This document shows positions 1 to 6,454 of a stretch of DNA of 13,505 nt, one piece after another. The notes under the pieces were generated by a model, which worked only from the letters and a program-made list of their open reading frames with translations, was not told the DNA's origin and did no database searches. How positions within the stretch are numbered: the stretch's first letter is position 1; each line of letters starts with the position of its first letter. The stretch is from Candidatus Altimarinota bacterium. GTDB lineage: Bacteria; Patescibacteriota; Gracilibacteria; BD1-5; UBA2023. Location of the stretch: positions 1-13,505 of the forward strand of contig CANBWW010000021.1 of the NCBI GenBank assembly GCA_947373235.1. The letters are read 5' to 3'. A program made the translations under genes and the position numbers.

Positions 1-191
1 AGTGACTTGATCTCATCATAGTTTGCATACAGTTCCTTATATTCTCGGTAAAGAATCACAGTTTTTTCGAGAGATTTTTTCTTTTGATTCACGGACTTCA
101 AACGTTTCAGATCAGTATAAATCGTCGGATCAGCAAGTTCTGATTCGAGTGATTCGTATTCAGTTATAAGATTATCGAGTTGGAATTTCAT
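1..191 (-). CDS. prfA: Peptide chain release factor 1, N-terminal part (runs off the window)
   Basis: The first 63 residues of a minus-strand gene starting at ATG 191. The reading MKFQLDNLITEYESLESELA, then DPTIYTDLKR and a stretch ending LYREYKELYANYDEIKSL, matches the helical N-terminal domain of class I release factors. The spacing and the 'reYkel' segment fit RF1; the FWxD-type motif typical of RF2 is absent. RF1 recognises UAA and UAG, and RF2 recognises UAA and UGA. RF1 is therefore the factor expected to be kept in an organism that has reassigned UGA, and every stop in this window is TAA or TAG. The catalytic GGQ domain lies outside the window, so the family call rests on the N-terminus alone. 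A TATAAT hexamer lies about 25 bases upstream and there is no Shine-Dalgarno sequence. Confidence 0.8.
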   Translation of the reverse strand, partial: MKFQLDNLITEYESLESELADPTIYTDLKRLKSVNQKKKSLEKTVILYREYKELYANYDEIKS

Positions 192-215
192 GAGTAGTAT
201 TGATTTTAGGTCTCC

Positions 216-243
216 ATTATATGGAAAAATGGAAAAAGTCGAG
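216..243 (-). promoter_or_regulatory. Putative prfA promoter (-10 TATAAT)
   Basis: On the minus strand a perfect TATAAT (221 to 216) lies upstream of the prfA ATG. About 16 bases further upstream (243 to 238) there is only a weak -35-like CTCGAC. The -10 is convincing, the -35 is not. Confidence 0.45.
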
Positions 244-256
244 CGCAATAAATAGA

Positions 257-290
257 AAAACCAAGCAAGAAACTGCTTGGTTTTATTTTT
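257..290 (-). terminator. Rho-independent terminator (usable in both directions)
   Basis: CCAAGCA (261-267) and TGCTTGG (274-280) form a 7-bp stem around a 6-nt loop. It is extended by an A-tract (257-260) pairing with a T-tract (281-284). On the minus strand the stem is followed by TTTTTCTATTT. It lies about 18 bases after the stop of the small ORF at 308-559, so it most likely ends that transcript. The plus side also has a T-rich tail. Confidence 0.75.
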
Positions 291-307
291 GCGATTGAGA
301 CTTTCGA

Positions 308-559
308 CTACATTTGGAATTGAAGTTTGAATCGCAGCAAATGATGATCATCTGCTTTTTGAGGAAAAAAATCCTCTTGTGAAGCTTCCGGATTATTTAT
401 TACGCGAACGCAACGCTCAAACGAAATCTCCTTATATTGATTTATAAAAAACAACTTTCAGAGCAGCTTACACAGATCACCTAATTCATACAGAAAAACA
501 ACTGAAGAACAAGATGACTCAGGAAGCTTATAGAAATGTATTTCTTTCTGTTCCTGCAT
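308..559 (-). CDS. Small unrecognised protein, 83 aa (tentative)
   Basis: With TGA = Gly, the minus strand is open from ATG 559 to TAG 310-308 and gives 83 residues. It begins MQEQKEIHFYKLPESSCSSV and ends DDHHLLRFKLQFQM, with Gly34 encoded by TGA (460-458). In its favour are an ATG start and a stop placed just ahead of a good terminator. Against it, Leu codons are mixed rather than CTC-rich as in the housekeeping genes here, there is no ribosome-binding site, and the plus strand is also open in two frames under code 25. It has three cysteines and no signal peptide or membrane segment. I do not recognise a family; it could be a small real gene or a decayed remnant. Confidence 0.42.
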
Positions 560-659
560 GAGTTCATATATTTTTTATCTTTTTTTGTATTTGTCTACTT
601 TTACTTATGAAAATCTCTTTCCAGCAAGGAAAAATGAGGAAAAGAAAAAATCTGAAAAC

Positions 660-687
660 TTGCTTTCTTACTCATTTTTTCTATACT
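660..687 (+). promoter_or_regulatory. Putative promoter of tRNA-Leu
   Basis: TTGCTT (660-665) and TATACT (682-687) are separated by 16 bases. The -10 ends 17 bases before the mature 5' end of the tRNA, leaving a short 5' leader for RNase P. Confidence 0.55.
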
Positions 688-704
688 GCTCGAGTATTTT
701 TCCT

Positions 705-788
705 GCCCAGATGGTGGAATGGTAGACACGGAGGTCTCAAAATCCTCTGCCTTACGGTGTGCGGGTTCAAGTCCCGCTCTGGGCACCA
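705..788 (+). tRNA. tRNA-Leu (anticodon CAA), CCA encoded
   Basis: The acceptor stem GCCCAGA (705-711) pairs perfectly with TCTGGGC (778-784), followed by discriminator A785 and an encoded CCA (786-788). The D-stem is GTG/CAC (714-716 / 727-729). The anticodon stem 731-735 / 743-747 closes a 7-nt loop, CTCAAAA, with anticodon CAA at 738-740, which reads UUG. The innermost anticodon-stem pair is a T-T mismatch (735/743). The variable arm is long (748-760) with a short GCC/GGT stem, as expected of a class II tRNA-Leu. The T-arm is GCGGG-TTCAAGT-CCCGC (761-777). The 84-nt length fits tRNA-Leu. Confidence 0.95.
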
Positions 789-810
789 GATTTATATAAA
801 ATATATCGCT

Positions 811-851
811 TTTAGAAATATCTTCGGAAACGCTCATGAGATATTTCTAAA
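811..851. repeat. 13-bp perfect inverted repeat downstream of tRNA-Leu
   Basis: TTTAGAAATATCT (811-823) pairs perfectly with AGATATTTCTAAA (839-851) around a 15-nt loop. No T-run follows on the plus strand, so it is not a canonical intrinsic terminator. It could act in 3' processing or termination of the tRNA transcript, or belong to the structured intergenic region leading into corA. Confidence 0.55.
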
Positions 852-885
852 GTCCATATGTCGGTACGTATACGCATTTTGTTTT

Positions 886-1019
886 TTGAATCATGGAACC
901 TCTGGTTCCTTAAAAAAAGACACTTTTAGCCGGAAAAACCCTTGCGAAGGATGGAAGTTCTCTTGGGGTAATAAATTTCACTCAGTTCATTTATTTTTCT
1001 CATTCCACTTGAACTATGG
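886..1019 (+). promoter_or_regulatory. Structured leader of corA, copy A of a dispersed intergenic element
   Basis: It begins with TTGA then a perfect 6-bp hairpin, GGAACC-TCT-GGTTCC (895-909), followed by CTTAA. A smaller hairpin CCTT-GCG-AAGG follows at 940-950, then CTTGGGGTA (963-971). A 26-nt segment (994-1019) runs into the corA start codon. The gatA leader (6325-6454) has the same order of parts: TTGA, a 6-bp hairpin with a 3-nt loop but different stem sequence, CTTAA, hairpins, CTTGGGGTA, and a 26-nt end matching at 22 positions. A shared fold with different stem bases suggests selected RNA or DNA structure. Its function is unknown. Confidence 0.5.
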
Positions 1020-1945
1020 CTGTAAAAAAAAGAATTCCGTCCGTAAAAGCGGCATCTGATAAAAAAACCGTGGGACCATGGCACGACTACATCAATCCAC
1101 CACTCGATGAGATCGATCTGATTATCGAAAAATACAATTTCCATGAACTCGATAAAGAAGCAATTCTTGAGGAAAATCAGTATGCACGTGTCGATACGTA
1201 TGATGAATATCTGTTTCTCGTTTTACATTTTCCAAAATACGAACCAAGTACCGAAAGATATATCCAAAATGAACTCAATATATTTATCTCGAAGGAGTAT
1301 CTTCTCACTTTTCGATATTATCAATCACTGACGATGAAGGGAATCTATGCGAATTATGAAAAAATGATGCTCACGGGTGAACATATCAGTCCAGCATTTA
1401 TCCTGTACGACATTATTGAAGGATTTCTCGATAAGACGATGAAAATGCTCGAAAGATTCGGGAAAGATCTGAAACTGATAGAAAGAGATCTCTTCACGGC
1501 TCGTGGAACTGACTTAATCAAGTCGATCATGACAAGAAAGCGCAACATCATCACCTTGAAACATATGATGAAGCCGCAGATCGGCGTTCTTAAGATGATC
1601 GAAATCCGGATGAAAGAACGTTTTTCTGATGAAGTGGAACTCTATTTCGAAAACCTCGAAGATAAACTGGATAAGATATTCTCAGAAATCCAACTTCTCC
1701 AGGAAAATATCGACTCGATGGAAGATACCCTCAAAAGTGTATTTGAACTCGAAAGTAATACCACGATAAAATATCTGACGACTTTCTCAGCTTTTATGCT
1801 CCCACTTACGTTGATCACCGGATTTTTCGGAATGAATGTCCAAAATGTCCCTTTTGCGAATACTCTCGTCTATGGATCGATCGGAAGTACTCTGATCGTA
1901 CTCGTCATTCTCATGATTATTCTCCATAGAAAAAAAATATTATAA
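1016..1945 (+). CDS. corA: CorA-family divalent metal (Mg2+/Co2+) transporter
   Basis: A 309-aa inner-membrane channel of the 2-TM-GxN family, which carries Mg2+ and related divalent ions as a pentamer. The large N-terminal cytosolic part (about 1-250) is charged and helix-rich, including long coiled segments such as NLEDKLDKIFSEIQLLQENI. It is followed by TM1 (about 253-275), which ends in the signature FGMN at 271-274. After a short periplasmic loop comes TM2 (about 281-304) and a basic tail, HRKKIL, which is the normal CorA layout. The loop after GMN reads VQNVPF rather than the acidic MPEL type, so the ion preference is uncertain. The gene contains no TGA codon. Its ATG is embedded in the end of the structured leader. 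The carboxypeptidase gene follows after 23 bases, probably in one transcript. Confidence 0.9.
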   Translation: MAVKKRIPSVKAASDKKTVGPWHDYINPPLDEIDLIIEKYNFHELDKEAILEENQYARVDTYDEYLFLVLHFPKYEPSTERYIQNELNIFISKEYLLTFRYYQSLTMKGIYANYEKMMLTGEHISPAFILYDIIEGFLDKTMKMLERFGKDLKLIERDLFTARGTDLIKSIMTRKRNIITLKHMMKPQIGVLKMIEIRMKERFSDEVELYFENLEDKLDKIFSEIQLLQENIDSMEDTLKSVFELESNTTIKYLTTFSAFMLPLTLITGFFGMNVQNVPFANTLVYGSIGSTLIVLVILMIILHRKKIL

Positions 1946-1968
1946 TCCATTAAAAACATTTCTTTTTC

Positions 1969-2685
1969 GTGATTGCTTCTCTTCTTTCCATCGGTCTTAT
2001 TTCACTCGCTTCTATGAGTGGATCAGCCATACCTGCAGATATACCCACTCCTGCAAAAATAGAAACCAAAATGATCCCTGTGATCCAAGACTGGAAAACT
2101 CGCCTCAAAAACCAAGATGCTCAGATCGATACTTTTGTCAGCAAGACGATCAGTCTGACGGATCCAAACTACGAACCAACAGATCTCGTAAGTGTGGGAG
2201 GAATCCCAGAAATCGGCGAAGCTGGACGGGTGAATAAAATCCGGAAAGTTGCTCGTGACTCACTCTGGATGATGGCTCGTGATTTTGACCTTACTTTTTG
2301 ACAACCGATGATCGTGATTTCCGCGTATCGAAGTGCCGCTTATCAGCAACGTATGTGGGATCTCGGAAAATGTACCGATAGCCTCTGTGCACCTCCTGGT
2401 CACAGCGAACACCAACTCGGACTCGCAGTTGATCTTTTTGATGCAAGTACCGTAGAAGACTATTATAAAAATCCAAAATACGTCGCCTACGTCAAATGGC
2501 TTCAAAAATATGCCCATCTCTATGGTTGGACGCAGAGTTACCAGAACTGAGAAGACATCGATGAATACGAAGTAGAGCCATGGCACTGGCGGTATGTCGG
2601 AGTTGAACTCGCAACCAAGCTTCACAAACTTGGTTGGACCCTCACACAGTATAACCGATTCCAGTATCTGATGGACTGGAGATAG
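1969..2685 (+). CDS. D-alanyl-D-alanine carboxypeptidase, VanY type (peptidase M15B), secreted
   Basis: A 238-aa zinc peptidase predicted to trim the terminal D-Ala of peptidoglycan stem peptides outside the membrane. The GTG start at 1969 is the only usual start after an in-frame stop; it gives a hydrophobic export signal, MIASLLSIGLISLASMSGSA. The catalytic domain shows SAYRS (about 116-120), then PPGHSEHQLGLAVDL with the zinc ligands His148 and Asp155 (SxHxxGxAxD). EPWHW supplies the general base Glu203 and the third ligand His206. Two TGA codons are read as Gly: 111 (LTFGQPM) and 194 (YQNGED). Under the standard code the gene splits after residue 110 and loses its active site. It lies between corA and the helicase gene on the same strand. 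Confidence 0.87.
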
Positions 2686-2726
2686 AAGATCCGGCGATGA
2701 GTTTCATATACTTTATACACACAAAA

Positions 2727-4136
2727 ATGCTTTTTTCAGAACTACCGATTATAGAACCGATCCTCCGCGCAATCAATGATGAGGGATATAAAAATCCAAC
2801 TCCAATCCAAGAAAAATCCATTCCCTCTATTTTGAAATGACGTGACTTTCTCGGATGTGCACAAACCGGAACCGGGAAAACTGCTTCTTTTGCGATCCCG
2901 ATTTTACAACTTCTGACGGAAGGAAACTCACCAAAAAATGAAAAGACTTTCTCAAAACAGAGAAAAATCAGAACCCTGATAATGACTCCAACTCGAGAAC
3001 TCGCCATCCAGATCGAAGAAAGTTTTCGTGCCTATGGGCGATATACTTGACTGACGGCTACAGTGATATTCGGTGGAGTTGGACAAGGAAAACAAGTCGA
3101 GAAACTCCGTGCATGAGTCGATATACTCATCGCGACTCCTGGGCGGCTTCTCGACCTCATGAATCAAGGATATATCTCTCTTCGAGATGTGGAGATATTT
3201 GTACTCGATGAAGCAGATCGTATGCTCGATATGGGATTTATCCACGATATCAAAAAACTTCTCAAGGTACTTCCAGAAAAACGACAGACGCTTTTTTTCT
3301 CAGCAACGATGGCTCCAGAAATACAGAAACTCGCAGGAACGATCCTCAGAAATCCTGAAAAAGTCGAGATCACTCCCGTTTCTACGACCGCAGAAACGAT
3401 TTCTCAACACGTCTATCACGTCGATAAGGTAAATAAAAATCCACTAATTGTGCATGTCCTGAAAGATCCAAAGATAAAAAATGTACTCGTGTTTACACGA
3501 ACAAAACATGGAGCGGATAAAGTAGCAAAATTTCTCAATGAAAAAGGGATCGGTGCAGAAGCCATTCTCGGGAATAAATCTCAAAATAATCGTGAAAAAG
3601 CGCTCGCGAATTTCAAAAGTCAGGAAACTCGAGTACTCGTAGCGACGGATATCGCCTCACGTGGGATCGATATCGATCAACTCGAATACATGATCAACTA
3701 CGATATCCCGAATATATCTGAAACCTATGTTCATCGTATCGGACGAACGGGTCGAGCAGGCGCTCGTGGAGTTGCATTTTCATTCTGCGAACACGATGAT
3801 CTCGAGTTTCTCCGAGATATCGAAAAACTCATTTCTCAGAAAATCCCAGTGATCGAAGATCATCCATTTCCAAAACAAGTGATGACAAAATCACCACCAA
3901 AACCACAGAGACAATTCACTCCCAGAAATGAAAGATCTGAAAAACAAAGTTCAGATTTTCCGAACAAACGTGAAAAATGAGGAGATAAACCAAATGAAAG
4001 AAAACCAGCCTTTGCAAGAAAAGAGCCTACAAAAAGAGAATGGAAACCGAAAGCTCCACATATCGATGGAGGAAAAAAGAATTTCCACTCAAAAAATGAC
4101 GCTCCAAAGTTTGGAAAACCAAATTCTGAGAGATAG
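2727..4136 (+). CDS. DEAD-box ATP-dependent RNA helicase, RhlE-like
   Basis: A 469-aa superfamily 2 helicase that unwinds short RNA duplexes, probably in ribosome assembly or mRNA turnover. The motifs occur in order: Q motif GYKNPTPIQ (21-29), Walker A AQTGTGKT (45-52), PTRELA, TPGR, DEAD (161-164), SAT, ARGIDI and HRIGRTGRAG. The last ~90 residues are a basic, Lys/Arg/Pro-rich disordered tail, common in RhlE-like enzymes and likely to bind RNA. TGA is read as Gly at 38 (LKGRDF), 108, 130 (RAGVDI) and 418. Residues 38 and 130 are near-invariant glycines of the family. Under the standard code only the C-terminal half is seen as an ORF. The gene starts 41 bases after the carboxypeptidase stop and has no Shine-Dalgarno sequence. 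Confidence 0.93.
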
Positions 4137-4180
4137 AAAAAAATTTTCAGATAAAAATCTAGAAGCCTATATTCAAGGAC

Positions 4181-4209
4181 AAAAAACTTCCCATTTTGGG
4201 AAGTTTTTT
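4181..4209. terminator. Bidirectional terminator between the helicase gene and hisS
   Basis: AAAAAACTTCCCA (4181-4193) and TGGGAAGTTTTTT (4197-4209) form a perfect 13-bp stem with a 3-nt loop. It carries a T-run on the 3' side in both orientations. It sits between the convergent helicase stop (4136) and hisS stop (4212) and can serve both. Confidence 0.9.
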
Positions 4210-4211
4210 AT

Positions 4212-5582
4212 TTATGGAAGAATTACAGTACTGGTAATCACCTCTTCTTCAACAACTATAATCGGTTCTTCGATGATGAAGTCTCTGGTTGGATGATAGA
4301 AAGAAAGAGAACTTTCCCCTACCTCTGCGATCACTTTATCGAGAACTTCTGAAAGTGGAACTTCCACCTGTGTTCCCTTTTCCATATCTTTCAGCTGACA
4401 CACTCATTTTTTTGCTTCCATAATACCGATCACGAGAACAAATCTGGCACCCACTTTATTTGCCTTTTTTAGTTGGACTTTGATCGATGGAGTCCCCAGT
4501 CCGATAAGACTATTGAGACCACGACGACGTGCCTCAATATTGAGCGGAAGAGAAAGTTTCTTCGCATCATCCCCGAGTTGCATGATATAGAGATGAATCT
4601 GGTCTTTATTTTTGAGTTTCACTCCACGATCCATCATTGCTTCGATGAGACGCTCCGCACCAAATGCAAAACCAACAGCTGGAACCTCAGTCTTATATCC
4701 GATCGATTTTGCAAGACCATCGTATCGACCTCCACCACCAAAAGCATCCTGTGTGCGTCCAGAGCCATCAACAAATTCCCAAACTGTATGCGAATAATAA
4801 TCGAGTCCACGAACGAGCGTATGATCTTCTTCGTACTTTACTCCAAGTATATCGAGATATTCCTTCACTTTACTATAGAATTCGAGTGAATCTTTTTTAA
4901 GAAAATCGACCATTTTTGGAGCGATTTTCAGAAGTTCTTTTACATCTTCATTCTTCGAATCGAGAAGACGAAGAGGATTTTTTTCAAGGCGTGCAAGATC
5001 AGTCTCATCGAGGAGATGTTTGCGTGTTTCAAAAAAAGAAGTCAGCTCAAGGAGATATTTCTCACGTTCTTTTGGAACTCAAAGAGAATTTATTTTGAGA
5101 GTATACGAATCTTTGAGCCCGATCCCATCAAGGATATTTTGCATCGTGTACATCGCTTTTGCATCGAGAATCGGATCTTCTTCACCGATGATCTCAGCAC
5201 CAACTTGGTGAAATTGACGATAACGACCTTTTTGTGGACGATCATAACGAAAATGTGGTTCGATATAATACAGATAAACTGGTTGTGGCTCTTCTCTCAT
5301 ACTTTCGAGATAGGCACGCATAACTCCAGGAGTTCCTTCTGGTTTGAGAACCACTTCACGACCTCACTTATCCGTAAAATCAAAAAGTTCTTTTTTAACG
5401 ATATCAGAACTTTCTCCACTCGAGTGTTCGATGAGTGACTTCAGTTCGAGAATCGGCGTCGTAATACGACCAAAACCATTGGTTCTAAATTCATGACGAG
5501 CTACTTTTTTAAGGAACGTAAAATACCGCTGATATTCACCAAAGATATCCTGCATACCGCGGACTCGTGGAGGTATTTCCAT
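4212..5582 (-). CDS. hisS: Histidyl-tRNA synthetase
   Basis: A 456-aa class II aminoacyl-tRNA synthetase that charges tRNA-His. It starts MEIPPRVRGMQDI. Motif 2 is FRYDRPQKGRYRQFHQVGAE, and the histidine-binding segment is LVRGLDYYSHTVWEF. GGGGRYDGL and motif 3 GFAFGAERL follow, then an alpha/beta anticodon-binding domain. TGA codes for Gly at 73 (DKGGRE), 168 (NSLG) and 393 (AKKG). The first two are conserved HisRS glycines, and stopping at any of them would destroy the enzyme. After the usual end of the anticodon domain (QLKDMEKGTQVEV, about 396-408) there is an acidic C-terminal extension ending in IIVVEEEVITSTVILP. It is transcribed towards the helicase gene and shares its terminator. Confidence 0.95.
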
Positions 5583-5621
5583 AAAAATTGTATGAATTAA
5601 GAAAATGAGAAAGGTAGAAAA

Positions 5622-5643
5622 GTCTCAAGAAAAATCTTGAGAC
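5622..5643 (-). terminator. Hairpin terminator downstream of the lipoprotein gene
   Basis: GTCTCAAG (5622-5629) and CTTGAGAC (5636-5643) form an 8-bp stem with a 6-nt loop. On the minus strand it is followed by TTTTCTACCTTT. It lies about 85 bases beyond the lipoprotein stop and about 40 bases before the hisS start, so it probably ends the former. It could also act as an attenuator in the hisS leader. Confidence 0.6.
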
Positions 5644-5667
5644 CCGTGATCCGTATGAAATCGATTC

Positions 5668-5688
5668 AGACAGACTGTTTATCTGTCT
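5668..5688. repeat. Small inverted repeat in the hisS upstream region
   Basis: AGACAGA (5668-5674) and TCTGTCT (5682-5688) pair perfectly around a 7-nt loop. There is no T-tract on the minus strand. It lies between the lipoprotein stop and the hairpin at 5622-5643; an operator or a secondary RNA stem is possible. Confidence 0.4.
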
Positions 5689-5728
5689 AATATATAAGAA
5701 AAGGGAAGAAAAGCAAGAACGAAACTAT

Positions 5729-6136
5729 CTATTTTTTGCAAACTTTGTTCACATCATTCTCTGTATAAAGAAATTTTGTAGTATTTCCATCTCTATTTAT
5801 AAATCGACCAGCTGGCTCTTTGTGTTCATCTTGTAGAGTAGAGTATATTCCATCTGGACTGATAATATTTGCAAAATGGTCACCAGGCACAATATTCAAA
5901 ACTTTTGAATTTATTTGTGCTGGGATTTCTGAAGAAAGAATTGAGTCAGTTGTATATGTTTTGAGTCATGAGAGATTCTGAACACACTCAACTCGTCATC
6001 GAAAAGTAACGATGACTGCAGAAGCTCCATCGGGAGTTTTAATTGTCTGTTGTACACCATGAGGTTCTCACAAGTCTTTACATCATACAAGTGTAAGAGT
6101 AGAAGTAAGGAGTAAACTCGAAATTGTATTGTTCAT
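5729..6136 (-). CDS. Small predicted lipoprotein of unknown function, 135 aa
   Basis: With TGA = Gly the frame is open from ATG 6136 to TAG 5731-5729. The N-terminus is a short lipoprotein signal, MNNTISSLLLTSTLTLVGC, with lipobox LVGC and the lipidated Cys at 19. The lipobox Gly18 is itself encoded by TGA, as are Gly23, Gly47 and Gly57. The mature part is a small soluble domain with Cys51 and Cys133, which could form a disulfide, plus PDG and DGN turns. I do not recognise the family. It is a single-gene unit with its own good promoter (6174-6201) and a terminator. Standard gene calling would miss it, because TGA appears at codon 18. Confidence 0.8.
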
Positions 6137-6173
6137 AATAAGAAAGGAATATAATAATCGTTTTGTAAACATG

Positions 6174-6201
6174 ACATTATGTATTTTAAATAAATTGTCA
6201 A
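6174..6201 (-). promoter_or_regulatory. Sigma70-like promoter of the lipoprotein gene
   Basis: On the minus strand there is a perfect -35 TTGACA (6201 to 6196), a 16-base spacer, and a -10 TAATGT (6179 to 6174). The -10 ends 37 bases before the ATG. Confidence 0.7.
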
Positions 6202-6253
6202 AACTTGTTTTTCATTTTTTTTCTATATACTCATCTCAAAGCCAATCTCGTAC

Positions 6254-6454
6254 TTGAATATGAGTTCTTCAAACTCTTAAAACTGCATTCCGTTCGAAAT
6301 TAAAACTCGCTCCGCTCACTTTATTTGACCTATGAAGCTTACAGCTTCTTAATTCTGCGTTCAGCTCGAAAATGCCCCTTTGCAACTTTGTTGCATTGGA
6401 AATACCCTTGGGGTATCGAGCAAGCTCTATTTTCTCACTTCACTTGAATTATGG
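6254..6454 (+). repeat. Structured intergenic element upstream of gatA: partial copy B followed by full copy C
   Basis: Copy B (6254-6280) is TTGA, a GAGTT/AACTC hairpin (6262-6276) and CTTAA. Copy C begins at 6325 with TTGA, the hairpin GAAGCT-TAC-AGCTTC (6334-6348) and CTTAA. Two more perfect hairpins follow, each with a 6-bp stem and 3-nt loop: TGCAAC-TTT-GTTGCA (6381-6395) and ATACCC-TTG-GGGTAT (6402-6416). Both are enclosed by an outer pair GCTCG/CGAGC (6364-6368 / 6417-6421). The last 26 bases (6429-6454) run into the gatA ATG and match 22 of 26 bases of the segment before corA. The region has no ORF. Its role is unknown: a regulatory RNA leader, a promoter cassette or a REP/MITE-like element are all possible. 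Confidence 0.5.

Noticed and set aside
256..533. Two plus-strand frames open under TGA = Gly
   Set aside because: They lack an ATG, run through the terminator hairpin and, in one frame, need several TGA codons close together; kept only as a finding about ambiguity.
601..837. A minus-strand ORF containing LVPRAGLEPAH over the tRNA
   Set aside because: This is the well-known spurious translation antisense to a tRNA gene; the tRNA-Leu fold explains the sequence.
607..1059. A 150-aa plus-strand ORF
   Set aside because: It covers the tRNA and the intergenic hairpins and overlaps the corA start in another frame, with no protein-like composition.
1969..4136. Reading the internal TGA codons as frameshifts or pseudogenes
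   Set aside because: The frame is kept on both sides of each TGA, conserved motifs continue, and the missing residue is consistently Gly.
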